Shown in pieces: positions 51,201 through 62,699 of a stretch of DNA of 64,000 nucleotides. Within the stretch, counting starts at the first letter, position 1. Each line of letters starts with the position of its first letter. This DNA comes from Talinum fruticosum (taxonomy: Eukaryota; Streptophyta; Magnoliopsida; Caryophyllales; Talinaceae): NCBI GenBank assembly GCA_021018815.1, contig JAITYX010000054.1, positions 4,154,001 to 4,218,000 on the forward strand, read 5' to 3'. Both the position numbers and the translations under genes were made by a program. Under the pieces are notes generated by a model. The model saw only the letters and a list, made by a program, of their open reading frames with translations. It searched no databases and had not been told where the DNA came from.

Positions 51201-53219
51201 ACCGGATTGTTTCCATTACCAATCTTCCCAATGCCCACTATCTTGCCCTTGTCTGTCATCACCAAAGGTCACCTTTCCTCCTTTATATGACTCCAGCTCG
51301 TAAAAGAGTCCTTGGTCACCCGACATATGTCGAGAACATCCGCCGTCCAGTACCAGTGTCCTTTTGATCTTTTCCGAGTGACCTGCAAAATAGAGAGAAT
51401 CTAACCCTTCTCACTTCCTCTAACGAACCCAAGTAACATTCCTTACCGTGGTCCTTTCTCGAGGAAGAAGGTGCTTCGAACCCGATTTGAATGACTTTGG
51501 TTTTAGTCCGATTCTCGAGTCTTCCTCTCGGAGAACCGAGTCTGTGTCTCTTTCCTTTTAAAAACCTTTCCTTTTGAAACAGAGGAAAATGGTTTCTTTT
51601 TGTAAATAGGTCCGGGTTTAGTCCTCCTTTCATTTTTGTGAATGGGACCATGCTCACCTTTTTGAACTTAACAGCTTCGGAATCCTTTTGAACAATTCCG
51701 AGTAAGAATTAGATTCTTCCTCTTTGTTGAAACCAAGACCTTCTTTTCGAAATGAGACACATTGTGATCCTAAGAGCATATCAAGGTTCTTCTATCCTTG
51801 AGAAAACTTCAAAACCAGATCTTGAGACTCAATGAGCTTCGTTTCGCTTGCTCATTTTCTTTTCTCGAGTAACTCGGACTCGGCCTCATTAGTTTGAGCA
51901 CTTGTCTTGAGTTCTCTCGAGTGTGAGTCTCAGCTTTTCCAATTCATTTTTTAAAAAGGTGCTCTCAGTAGTGATTGACTCCAGCTTGTTCCTTGAAATG
52001 AGAAGAATCGAATTGGACTTTTCTTCCAAAGTAAAGATGTATTTAGCTAAATCAACTTTGGAAAATTTGAGGAAGTAATTTATTACCTCTTGAGGATCAG
52101 CTTCCTCATTATCCGAGTCTCGTGTCTCGAGTCCGACTCTTTTCAGCTTCGAGTCGGTGATTGCCATTAGACACTTTGAGTCATCTCGAATCCTCGTCGT
52201 CTTCGGATGAATCCTCGTCACTCCATGTTGCCATCATGGCCTTTTTCTTCTTCCCTGTCCCTTCTTCGTTTTGGACAGTCCTTGACTATGTGGTCTTTGC
52301 TGCCACATTCAAAACATCCGTAATTCTTAGACAAGGATAACTTTGAGGGTGAAGAAAACTTACCTTTTCTGTCTCTCTTGTCCTTTTTGTAGAATTCTTC
52401 TTTTGGCCTTTTATCCCATCTTTTGTGCTTCATCATTATCTTGAAGCCTCTTGCAATGAGTGCCATGGGATCATCTTCCGAGTCGAGGAGCTTGGACTTG
52501 CTTCTTTGGATTCCGAGGCTTTAAGCGCGATGTTCCTTTTGGAAGTACCCTCAGCATCTTCTTCTTCCGGATGTATCTCATGGGTCGAAGCTTTCCGATG
52601 AGCTCATCCGGCTTCAAGAGTGAGAGGTTCCGAGCCTCTTCTATGGCAGCTTACCTTAGGACCCCATCGTTTCTTGGGTAGGCTTCGAGAATTTTCCGGC
52701 ACATTTCTTCATGGGAGATTTTCTTTCCCGGAGATTTGAGATTGTTGGTGATCTCAAGTGAAGCGTATGAACATCCGAGTAATGTTCTCTTCCGGCTCCA
52801 TTTTGAAAAGCTCATATTTGTGAAGATACTCGGCCGATCTTCGCTTGTCTCACCCGACTTGTACCTTCGTAGGTGTTGACCGCAGTGTCCCACACCTCTT
52901 TAGCAGAGTCACGAGCAGAGACTCGATTATATTCTTCCGAGCTTATGGCGCACATGAGGATGTTCATGGCTTTGAAGTTCTTTCGAACTTCTCCGCCTCG
53001 CCGGCGTGAACTCAGCCTTTGTCTTTGGAAGGATTCCGAATTCATCCGTCTTCGTTGGAATGTAGTTTCCTTGTTGTATGATTTCCCATACTTCTTCATC
53101 ATGATCCATAAGGAAACATTCCATAAGCTTCTTCCAAGTGACCGAAATTTGAACCTTTGAATTTTGGTGGCCTCGTTGGAAGATCTACCTTCGTCGAACT
53201 CTCCGGTGTTCCGAGCCAT
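48227..53219 (-). CDS. SIRE-type gag-pol polyprotein, frame-interrupted
   Basis: Gag: first ATG is at 53217-53219. The true frame continues as VDLPTRPPKFKGSNFGHW-like sequence, then SSEEYNRVSARDSAKEVWD and a zinc knuckle CFECGSKDHIVKDC (CX2CX4HX4C) at 52277-52318. Protease: LDGGCSRHMSGDQ near 51315-51350. Integrase: SYILVIIDDFSRFTWVCFLK (50675-50735), IRTDHGREF and VERKNRTLEEIA, followed by GYSSHSKAYRIFNKRTNKVE. RT (48900-49650): LYGLKQAPRAWYERL, and YVDD at 49161-49172. RNase H ends FTKPLGEDQFCFIRNELGML, stop at 48227. The longest open pieces are 182, 135 and 116 codons. Breaks are mostly one-base indels at C-N-G or CCGG sites. The protein packages, reverse-transcribes and integrates the element. 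Confidence 0.85.
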
Positions 53220-53264
53220 CCGATCTTTAAACCTTTGGACTCGTTAGATCCTTTCGAAAGGCTA

Positions 53265-53276
53265 GGCTCGATACCA
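53265..53276 (-). other. Primer binding site (initiator-Met tRNA type), one base short
   Basis: The coding strand reads TGGTATCGAGCC two bases after the 5' LTR. The usual copia site complementary to initiator tRNA-Met is TGGTATCAGAGC; the A of a CAG is absent here. Confidence 0.8.
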
Positions 53277-53278
53277 AT

Positions 53279-54800
53279 TGAAGGTTTGCTCGGGAGAGTC
53301 CGAGTCACCCTAGAGGGGGTGAATAGGGTGATGAAAAATTCTTTGCGAAAGCACACACCTTTTGACAGAGAAGAGTCAAAGACAGATTCCGAGTCTAAGC
53401 AAGGGGTCGAAAAGGATTGGACTCGTAATGTAATGAATCGGAGTAAACACGTTCAGCAGGGCGTCCGAGTCTAGAATGAACTCGGAAATAGAACACGAGA
53501 GAATTTACGTGGAAACCCTCCCGGGGCGTAAAACCACGGCCCGTGTCAATCCAGGACACGAAGTCAAATCCACTATTTTGAGTCCACAAAATACCGTGAA
53601 CTTGATCGAACCCGAGTTGCTCCCTCGGACAACTCTATACAAGTTTTCCTAGACTCGAAATTCCCTTATCTCGATCTAGTACTTCCTAGCTGAGATAACC
53701 CTTACAGCTAGGGACAACTAAGCCGAGTTAACCCTTACAGCTTAGTCAAGGGACCTTACAAAGAATGTAAGAAGAGTTTGTAACTTAGTACAAGACCTTA
53801 CAACTCGTAAAGTAATGAATTACAGAGTAGGAGTTGTAAGTAGAAGTTTGAGAATGAATACAATAACTTTGTTCAAGTAAGTGTATTGACAATATGTTCA
53901 GCTCATCTTCAAGTCTTGTGAAGTGGCTTCCTTTTATAGAATACCGTGCGAGTAGCCGTTATCTTCATCTGCCGACCGAGAGTCCTCTCGTGACCGTTGT
54001 GAAAGGCTTTCGAGTCACTCGAAAGTATCCGTTGAAATATGGACGTTGTACAACGGTTTAACTCTCTTGGAAGTCCCAAAACCATAGGTTGTGTCTTGAT
54101 AAATGTGGTGGAAACCACCGTTAGGCTTGGCGTTCCAGCTTTTCCGGATATGGAAGCGGACGACTTCGACACAATCTTCTCGGGACTAAAGCAGGGAAGA
54201 TGAAAACCCATATCTCGCTGGTGATTTGACGTTTCGAAGCCGGCTACTTTTGTAGTTTTGAAAAGATATCCTCGATTGAATAACCTACAAAAGTAAAACA
54301 CCTTTGGTTCTCAAAGTATAAAATACTTTGGTCCAAGGTTAGACACGTATAATAATATAATCATGATAATTAACCATCGATTATCCGAGTCGGAAAAGAA
54401 ATGGAATATTCCGAGTCTAATATCCATGATACTCGAGTTCCATAAGACTTAGTCTTAAGCAAAGAATCAAGTTCTATTAACAAATATCGAGTGGGAAACA
54501 CTTGATGTAGACTAAGCACTACGAATGCCGACTTTGCAATCAATAGAGTAAATAACCACAAGTCGGATTCTCGAGTGAGAGTGGACTCGGAATAAAGAAC
54601 AAGTTTTCCGAGTCGCTAACCGAAAAGCGATTAAAGAGATATGTGAAGGCCGAATCACATAGAAAAGATATTATTTCACTCAAGTAAGTTTCTAAGACAC
54701 GAGAGAATGCCTTGGAATCAAAACTCTATATGAATGACATCGTTATACCCGATTCCTTTTGCATGACTCGGAAAGATATAGAGCAGTGTCCGAGTCTTCA
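53279..54800 (-). repeat. 5' LTR of the complete SIRE element (1,522 bp)
   Basis: Same boundaries as its partner (TGAAGACTCGG...CAAACCTTCA on the coding strand). As the upstream LTR for the minus-strand gene it should carry the active promoter. Confidence 0.95.
53932..53939 (-). promoter_or_regulatory. TATA box in the SIRE 5' LTR
   Basis: CTATAAAA on the coding strand, conserved in both LTRs, placed about 650 bp before the end of the 5' LTR. Transcription would start about 30 bp downstream. Confidence 0.6.
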
Positions 54801-54810
54801 TAAAATATAC

Positions 54811-54955
54811 TTTTTCATCGTTCATCCGGATCTTTTGATACTTTTTCTTGTTTAGAGAAACTTGAGGTCATGATTTTTCGATGACTTTAACTTTCGAGTG
54901 AATACTTGTTTTGAGTCTTCATTCAAATCCTGGATGTGCTTTTTGGAGGAGCCAT
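54811..54955 (-). pseudogene. RPA1-like ssDNA-binding gene, exon 1
   Basis: ATG 54953-54955 starts MAPPKST. After a frameshift the strand reads IHSKVKVIEKS, a TGA, PQVSLNKKKYQKIRMNDEK, then a GTATAT donor at 54810. This fits the start of an RPA70-like OB fold (W.I.VKV.EKS.P...NKKYQ...DEK) and leads on to the exon-2 text at 45758. The SIRE element separates the two by 9 kb. The frameshift and the TGA suggest a pseudogene, though both involve short C/G motifs. Confidence 0.6.
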
Positions 54956-54959
54956 AGTA

Positions 54960-57900
54960 AGCTCCGTGTTAATTTGTTGATCTATTTTTCACAAGTAGAC
55001 ATACAAACCCAAAAGCGTAAAACGTAACTCTTTAGCTTCTATAAAGTTACACCAAAATTCGGCTAATATTACAACACATATAATTCTATAAATAAATTTA
55101 GTGATCTATTGTTCACAAGTATATACGAAACCACAAATCGCAAAACAAAACTCTTTAACTCCTACAAAGCTACAACTAAATCCAGTTAATAACACAACAC
55201 ACATAATTATAGAAAAATAGATACAAAAAGCTCTACATAGATATCAGAAAACACTAATGTCAATTTATACATTCAAACACAAAAAACAAAGTGCACTTCA
55301 TAAACAACTACATACATGAACACAAGTAAACTCGCTGCCACTTAATTATTTTCAATTATTTGACTTAATCTTGTTCAATTAGAGTCCTATTAAATTGTTC
55401 TCATTTTCAAAATTTTGTGGCCAATATATCTAGTTTTTAGGAGTAGTAAAGTAGTGTATGTGGACTAACTAATCTGTTGTTACGCTTCCTATTTTTTGAC
55501 ACTTTTTTTATATACTTACCTATAAAAAACATTTCCAAACGTCCCTCTCGCAAATTGCAGGAAATTATTTTCATAACTCAATAACCAAAAGTGTAGACAG
55601 AGGAAATATGAAATGTCAATTGCTTCACATTTCAGTAAGATTTTGAAACCATATTTATAGGTAAATAAATAGTAGAAAGCACCCAAAATAAAAAAGCATA
55701 TCAATACCTTAATCAAGCACATAAACACCACTTCACAACTCCTAAAGAGCACTATATATTCTCTTATAAAATCCATAAAATCAAAACAACCTAATACCAC
55801 TCTAACTAAACAAAATTAAGTGAAATAATTAAAAATAACTAAATTTGAAATATAACAAGTAGCCTAGGCTTTTACATAAAATATAAAAAAACCCAAAAGC
55901 TCTATTCAGTCTAAAAATTGAAGTAGAGAACCAACATATAACAAATATATAACCTTACAACAACCATGATAAAACAACAATTCCTTCCATCATGGAACCA
56001 GTTCTGCTTTCAAATAAATTACATCTTTTAGAACTTTAAAACCATAAATAATACCTACAAAGTGAAACAAGTATAGAAATTTCCCGCTTACACAATTAAC
56101 AACAAAAAACCAAAAACATTAGTAACCCTCAATATAAAGACAACAATCTTTAAACACCATGCTTTCTTTAAAAACTTAACATATGATAGCATAGAAATTC
56201 CCCGCTTACACAATTAAGCAAAAAATAAATAAATAAATTAGTAATCATCAATAAACATAACAGACTTTAGAAAATATTTTTTCCTTTAAAAACTTAAACA
56301 AAGGATCAACATATAAGCAAAGAAATAACAAATAACATGCAAAAAGTAACTTAACAACACACGATAAGTTAAAGAGAAGTCTTTATTAGTTATAGTCCAA
56401 CGATAAGATTTTGCAACAACAAAAAGTGCGAAAAGAAGAGATAGGAGCTGCAAAATGCTTTACACTTTATTCAAATTGTGAACTCCTTTTTATATACATA
56501 AGTACATAACAGAAAGTAATTCAAAAATAGAAAACATAACAACTCATATATGAGCACAAAAACAATACCACACAAATCCAAAAAGAGGATATATTACTCC
56601 ACAAAATCCTGAAAATAAAAACAAACACATATGACTTCAATTGAACAATATGAACTAAGTAAAAAAACCCTAAAAAAACCAAAATTCACCCCACAAAGTA
56701 AGATAAGCTCTTACATAGTAACATAAGAACCGAAAACATCTTCCTTTCCCAAAAAATTTGAAGTACAAAAACAAACTATATAGATCAAACGACCATACGA
56801 AATCCACGGTAAATAACAATTACCTCCAACATATAAATATTTTCCCTTTTCAACTACTTAAAAGAATATCCGAAGACCTAAAGTAAATTTCCATGAATAA
56901 TAAAAAATCCATATCTACACAATTAACAATGAAAATCAAAATAAGTTAACAACTTTCAATAAACACAAGAACCTTTCCAAACCCGTATTTTTCCTCTAAA
57001 AAACTAAGCAAAAGAACAACCTATGCTTAAAGAAGCAACCTTTAAAACTTTAAAACTAATGTAACACCACACATGATAAGCTAAAGTTCCTTCTAACTAG
57101 TGAATCCCTCTGTTTTTTCTTCTCTAAAAACTAAAATGTAAATGCGGAAACAACAAACGCGACCTTGAAGAAAAATCATACTTCAACAACCAAGAAGAAA
57201 ACCCGTAAAATAGTTAGCAACCTTCAACAAACAGAACAAGTTGAAATCTATCACAAAAACAACTACAACAACACACCGATAATAGCAAAAACAAACGTTA
57301 GCAATCTGTTTCCCTATATCAAGCGGATAAACAATCATACAAACAATTTAACGCAAAACAAAGTCCAACTCAAGAAATCAAACAAAAATAAGAAAATGAA
57401 GAGCAGTAAGAAAACTCACGAAAAAGCAAAACAATGAAGAATAATTTTCCCACAAGCCAAATATCACACACTACTATGAGCTTCCTTCTCTAACATCTTA
57501 AACAAGTAACAATAGTACATGAATAGTATACAAGTACAAAGAAAGTATGGCCAATTGTCCTTCATGATTTTTGGTAAATTATACAAGAAAATACGGACTT
57601 GACGCCGAAGCTTAAACAATCTTGATTTCTCTTCCTTTGGAACAACGACACGTAGACAATACATCATAATACTTTCCAACAATCCTCCCAAAATATTCCA
57701 AACCAAAAAAAAGTACGTAACCAACCCAAACCTACAAATGCAGCAGTACTGAATGTGCAAAAATTTATGAAAAATGCACATCAAATTCTCGCAAAAATTT
57801 ACGAAAAATGCACATGTACAATTACAAATAGTTATTTACTCCTAGACCCTTCGCACACTTCATCAAAAGTAATAATTTACCCAAAAACCAGCGTTACTAT

Positions 57901-58260
57901 TCATTGGAACAAGTGCCAACCTTCCCATTGCATGAACAACGCATGAAGTAAATTACCATGGTAGCCTTATTCATTGTTTTTCTTAGTTGTTTTGTAGTTT
58001 TTAATCCAAAAACTACCCCTACAAAATGACCAAAAATACCATCCAAATGGATGAACAATAAAATGGCTTCTTGACTTTTTAAAATAGAAAAATATGTATA
58101 ACAACTAAAACAATACGAAATATGAATTAGAAAATTATTTTCCTCCTTACCAAACAATAAAAATATGAGTTAAAAATTATTTTAGTTAAAATTTTCATGG
58201 AAAATAATTTTTTTAAAAAATAATTTTTCTCCAATCAAACACAACACTAGTAAAACCTAT
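54960..58260. other. A-rich non-coding stretch
   Basis: No supported gene. A diverged tandem duplication of about 120 bp lies at 54978-55210 (TGATCTATT(T/G)TTCACAAGTA, AACTCTTTA). Related phrases (ATTTCCCGCTTACACAATTAA) recur at 56083 and 56190. The TCCAATCAAACACAACACTAG terminus at 58231-58251 looks like a MITE end. ORFs at 57165-57437 and 57464-57784 are composition artefacts. Confidence 0.45.
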
Positions 58261-58299
58261 AAGCAAGGGCTATTTATGTTAAAGAAACTGATAGACACA

Positions 58300-59250
58300 C
58301 ATGGTGTACCCAAGTGCCTTAAAGGAGATGGGGTAGAAAACAAGGTGAAAAGGTTCAACCCGTGAAGCCGAGCCGGCGCCGCTTACAACTATTTGTAATC
58401 TCAAAAGGAGGGGGCCGGATCTCGAAAGGTAGGGAGGCTAGAAATGGGTGAGTCGATGGAGGGTTCTCAAAGGAAGAAGAGGGGAAAGTTGGAGAGGCAA
58501 CAAAAACGGGGGTAAAAGAGGGGTTCCTCAAAGTTTACCTTACTCGCAAAATAGAAAACTCGGACCTTTGTGAATTTTAAGGGAATCAAATGGGGTTTTG
58601 GATGGGGCTAATTTATGGTGCAGGTGAAAAAAAAAAGGGAGAAAAAAGGGACTACAGGAAAGGCAAAGTTACCTGGTAAAGCTAATTCCCTAGGATAAGA
58701 CAACACCACCTAGGTAATCGGGATCACTAATCACGTTTATAGGATAAGACAACACCGCTACTAAATATAATTAGACTTTCTGGACACCACTTAATTAGGC
58801 CTTGCTCAACTTATATTAACATTCAGCCAAAAAGAATTTAAATGTTCCTATACTTCACATATTTATGACATGGAATGTTCTAGGGTTTTACACACAATCC
58901 AAGGGTTCAAATAATTACACGATCATCCAATGGATGAGATTAAATGCATCATACATTCTAAAAGAAAGAACCAAAAAGTTAGGGGACAAGAAAGCAACTA
59001 AACACAAAAGGTAAGATTCGATTGAATACGACACGTCGCTTTCAATGCCAGTCAACAACTTTTGTCCTACTTCAAACAACTCTATATCCTTGTACAAAAC
59101 TCCAAATGATACACAAAGGGTATGCTTGGAAAGATGAAGGAATAAGCTTTCTAGGCATATATAGTTTGCCACTATTGACCAACTATTGAGTGAGTTATGA
59201 TCAAAATACTTAATAGAAGTCAAACCACTAGAATTAAAACGTTAACTTTA
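58300..59250. repeat. Dispersed repeat, copy 2
   Basis: Shares ordered phrases with 16700-17830 (GGATAAGACA, TGGACACCACTTA, CGTCGCTTTC...AATGC). No coding sequence. Confidence 0.35.
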
Positions 59251-59657
59251 TTTGTCTGGCTTCTTCACTTATATCACCGCCCTAATCGAGAATGTCTAGA
59301 ACCCCTTCTCTAGAGGATATGTTGAGGTACCTTCCCACAAAATTTGGAGACCAATCTCCTTCTCATGATCGAGTTATCAAGCACACAAGTGAGCCTTTGA
59401 AACGGCTAAACTAGGTAGGAACTTCGGTGTGTAAACCGACCGGAAGAAAAGTCACCAGACCTAACTCGGTCTTCTTTTAGATGGCTCTCCTTATTGGATA
59501 TGTTTCTCTTTGTGGTCATACTTCCATCAATTTATAGTAGGTATTTTAGCCGAGAATCTCCGCATGACGACATATATGACGAAACAAAACAAAAACAAAC
59601 ATCATTTAAAACGAAAGTAGCTATTCTGTTACAATTAGTTTATGGTTTTTAGGGTGG
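59251..59657. other. Non-coding upstream region of OAT
   Basis: I see no gene or structured element here. Confidence 0.5.
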
Positions 59658-59934
59658 TACAGACCGTCATGTACTCACGGGGTTAATTAGTGTACACTTA
59701 TATATTGATTAGTGTACAATTATATAATGCTTAGTGTATGATTGTACAAGTAATCAATATACAATTATACACTAATTATCCCCGAGAGTATATGTTGATT
59801 TGTACTATTGTATACTAATTAATATATAATTTTATACTAATTAATATATAATTATATACTAATCATTATATAATTATATACTAATTAATATATAATAATA
59901 TACTAATTAACTTAAAAATACGTAACGGTCTGTA
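59658..59934. mobile_element. MITE with imperfect terminal inverted repeats (277 bp)
   Basis: The left end TACAGACCGTCATGTA and the right end (reverse complement) TACAGACCGTTACGTA share 10 perfect bases. Weaker pairing runs on to a shared TTAATTAGT about 30 bases in. The centre is AT-rich and built on repeats of ATATACTAATTAATATATAA. No coding capacity. Target duplication not resolved. Confidence 0.65.
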
Positions 59935-60007
59935 CTCAGAGTGCATTAAAATTTTGGATTCTTTCGTCTATCATTTGGGAATTGGGATAATGCCTTGGGA
60001 ACCCTCG

Positions 60008-60014
60008 TATAAAA
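60008..60014 (+). promoter_or_regulatory. TATA box of OAT
   Basis: TATAAAA 177 bp before the OAT start codon. No ATG occurs between the expected transcription start (about 60040) and 60191, consistent with a simple 5' UTR. The MITE ends 73 bp upstream. Confidence 0.6.
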
Positions 60015-60190
60015 GACGTCTCCACATTTAGCAAATAGCGATTCGCGGCCTACCGAGGAGGAGAAACAAAGCGTGGCGTGTGTCAGACATCCCTCAAGGG
60101 GGAAATTGGGAATTTCATAGTCTCACAGGATCAGGAATATTTAGTAAACCTTGGGGTTCAATTACATCAACTGCTTCAAGATTTCCATTG

Positions 60191-62659
60191 ATGGCGAGCA
60201 GGAGATTGTTGCAGTGCGCTCTCAGAGGAAGTCGAATAGGTGTAAGAGGAACACTCATCAGAAGATTTGGGGCTGTCCCTGAAGGCAAAACTCTTTCCTC
60301 TTCGCAAGAGCTCATCAACTTAGAATATGAGTACAGTGCTCGCAAGTATGCATTTCTTTCTCTTTCCTAAACTTTTCTTTGATTATCTCCTTTTTTGGTG
60401 CGTTCATTTTCTGGGTTTTGTTTGATTGCCCTTAATTCTTATCGTATGCGATCCTATACGGGTATGATTTGAACGAACGAAAGGCCTGTGCGAACATGAA
60501 TTTGATGGGGTCTATTTGTGTGCATTGTTTTGCATGAATCTGTGGTCTATATGGTATGATTAGGGAATGCTTATTTTAAAGTTTAAAGCTTTCTTTTGGA
60601 GCTGTATGATCTAGCTTTAAGAAGCAGTGCTCCAAGAGTGGTGGAGACGATTTGGGCCCCTCCCCTCTCTCCTTTGATCGTTTGTAAAAGTTCTAATTCC
60701 TTGGTGTTTGGTTAGTACCAATCACTGGGTGGTGGATATTGTACGATTGGAGCTTCAATTTGCACACAACATTGGAACTAAATTATCTATTATTGGTAAC
60801 GTTGAAATTTCCTTGCTTCCACCACTAGGGATTTCCCAGGAAGTTATTACAATGGTTCTCCAGAACTTATTTTACATCATATTGCTTCCTTCGAGCATTG
60901 GTCTTGTATGATATGTATATTTTTTGAGGGTAAGATGCCCACCCATATGGTGCTATCCAGCATACCCAAATGGGGCTTCCAGTCCAGGGAGGAGGGAAAT
61001 ACCTCAAACTCATAGCAATTTGTGGCCCTTGAAGACCCTTGGGGGTTAGCCTATTGGGAAGATAACCGGTTTTCATAGGGAAGGCCAGAGTTCAATTCTC
61101 TCTAGATGCATTGTGCCTGTGTAATAATGTACCCATTAAAAATTTTTTTTTGTTTTTGAGGCCATTGAGACTCATACCTGGAAGGTGAGAGGAGAATTAT
61201 CCAGCAGTTTGTGACATTTGTTTTGTTGCAAAGAACAAAATGTACATACTGGTCACAGGCGTTAACTTTTTAGATCTTATTTTTGACATAGATGACTTCT
61301 CCCAGTCACTCTTGGGTTACTATTGCATTTGACACAATATTTAATGTCCAATACAACAATAAGAACTACTCTGAATGTGAGTTCCGCTTTGGGGAGATCC
61401 AAATGTAGGCAGACTTACATCTGCTAGCATTACTGCCTTTAGAGAGACCGATTCCAAAAGTCCCACAAAAATAATAAGAAAACATTTTTTATTTCGAAAT
61501 CTTTTGCAACAAAAGATAACATTAACAATAAAAGGACCCCTACCCAGTAATATTAAATAAATAACAATTGAAAGATAGGTGTGGAACATAAACAACAATT
61601 GGTTAGATCCGTCCATCTGATTTCTAAGAAGTTTTGGAAAAATGATCAGGGAAAGATTCATAATCAGTACATCCATATATTGTTTGCTTGGACTGTGAGT
61701 TTAGTTGTAAGGGTTCTCATTTCTGAGGCCTTCATTTATTGTGGTTAACACTATTAAGATAGCTTCTTCTCAACTCTCAAAACGGTGCTGGCAATTTGAG
61801 GCATCTGAAGTGCTGGCAATCTGGTCATCTGAAGTGTGTACTTCAACAAATCAGCTGATTTCTAGAATCAAGAACAGCTCCTTTTTCTATGATCAGCATA
61901 ATATTGAGATGTAATCCTGGCCTTGTGACTTTTGTAAAACATGGTAATGTGTAGGCACACATCAGTATAACTTTTGTAAAACATGGTAACTGCATGTGAG
62001 CAATATATCCAGTTTTACTTGGCACATATTTTGCCTCATATGTGCCACAAGGAAAGAGTCTTATATGCTCCACACGGTTAGATGTTAAGCCCTTTAAGAG
62101 TTTTTATTTTTTATTTGTTTCCAAACCTTGAAACACTCATCCACATGGGGAAGCTGGTAAACCTAATTATTTGTTGGTTTTTCCTTTAGTACAAAAAGAA
62201 AGATAGAACAACAATAGCAAATTAGCATGAGTTCTTATGCATGCATTATTAAAAAATATGTTACTGTAAAAATCCATCTAGCCAACTACATGCATATAAA
62301 TAGTATCCATTTTCTTTTGGCTATTCGCCAACTCTGGATAATATTATTTGTATTTTTCAGTGGTCTTAGCTGCTTAGAAGAAGAAGAGGTTTTAGAAACA
62401 CTAGGTTTCTTGACATAAGTGTGCAATTTTCCCTGATAGCAGCCAACGGTAAGTAAAAAGAATGAAGTGTTTGTGCACCTTTGACTTTTGTGTATCTTTT
62501 CCCTCTAAAACATTGTCAACATGGTTTTTCAAGGTTGCATTTATATGTAAATGCAGTTCCTTGTGGAAGTTGCTTGATATAAACTGGAGTAATAAGGAGA
62601 TTAGCAAACTTGGCATTCCAATTCCACAAGTGAAAATATTTAAGTGGTGGCTAATTGTC

Positions 62660-62699
<40 letters not shown>

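Larger units (their letters stand above)
45837..54800 (-). mobile_element. Complete SIRE/Maximus-type Ty1-copia retrotransposon (8,964 bp)
   Basis: Two LTRs (45837-47361 and 53279-54800) bound gag-pol on the minus strand. The element is flanked by a perfect TAAAA duplication (45832-45836 and 54801-54805). PBS and polypurine tract are in the right places. Domain order on the coding strand is gag with zinc knuckle, protease, integrase, RT, RNase H and a short extra-ORF remnant. The LTRs are nearly identical, so the insertion is recent. It sits in the first intron of the RPA-like pseudogene. Lineage is inferred from RT wording (LFIKTKGKDFLIVQIYVDD), LTR length and the extra ORF. Gag-pol is broken by many small indels, some of which may be sequencing errors. 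Confidence 0.92.

Noticed and set aside
57165..57784. Lys/Asn-rich and Cys/Phe-rich ORFs
   Set aside because: Composition artefacts of A-rich DNA. No homology that I recognise.
60080..60190. Upstream in-frame extension of OAT
   Set aside because: The frame is open, but the start at 60080 is GTG and there is no ATG before 60191. Known plant OAT targeting peptides fit the later start.
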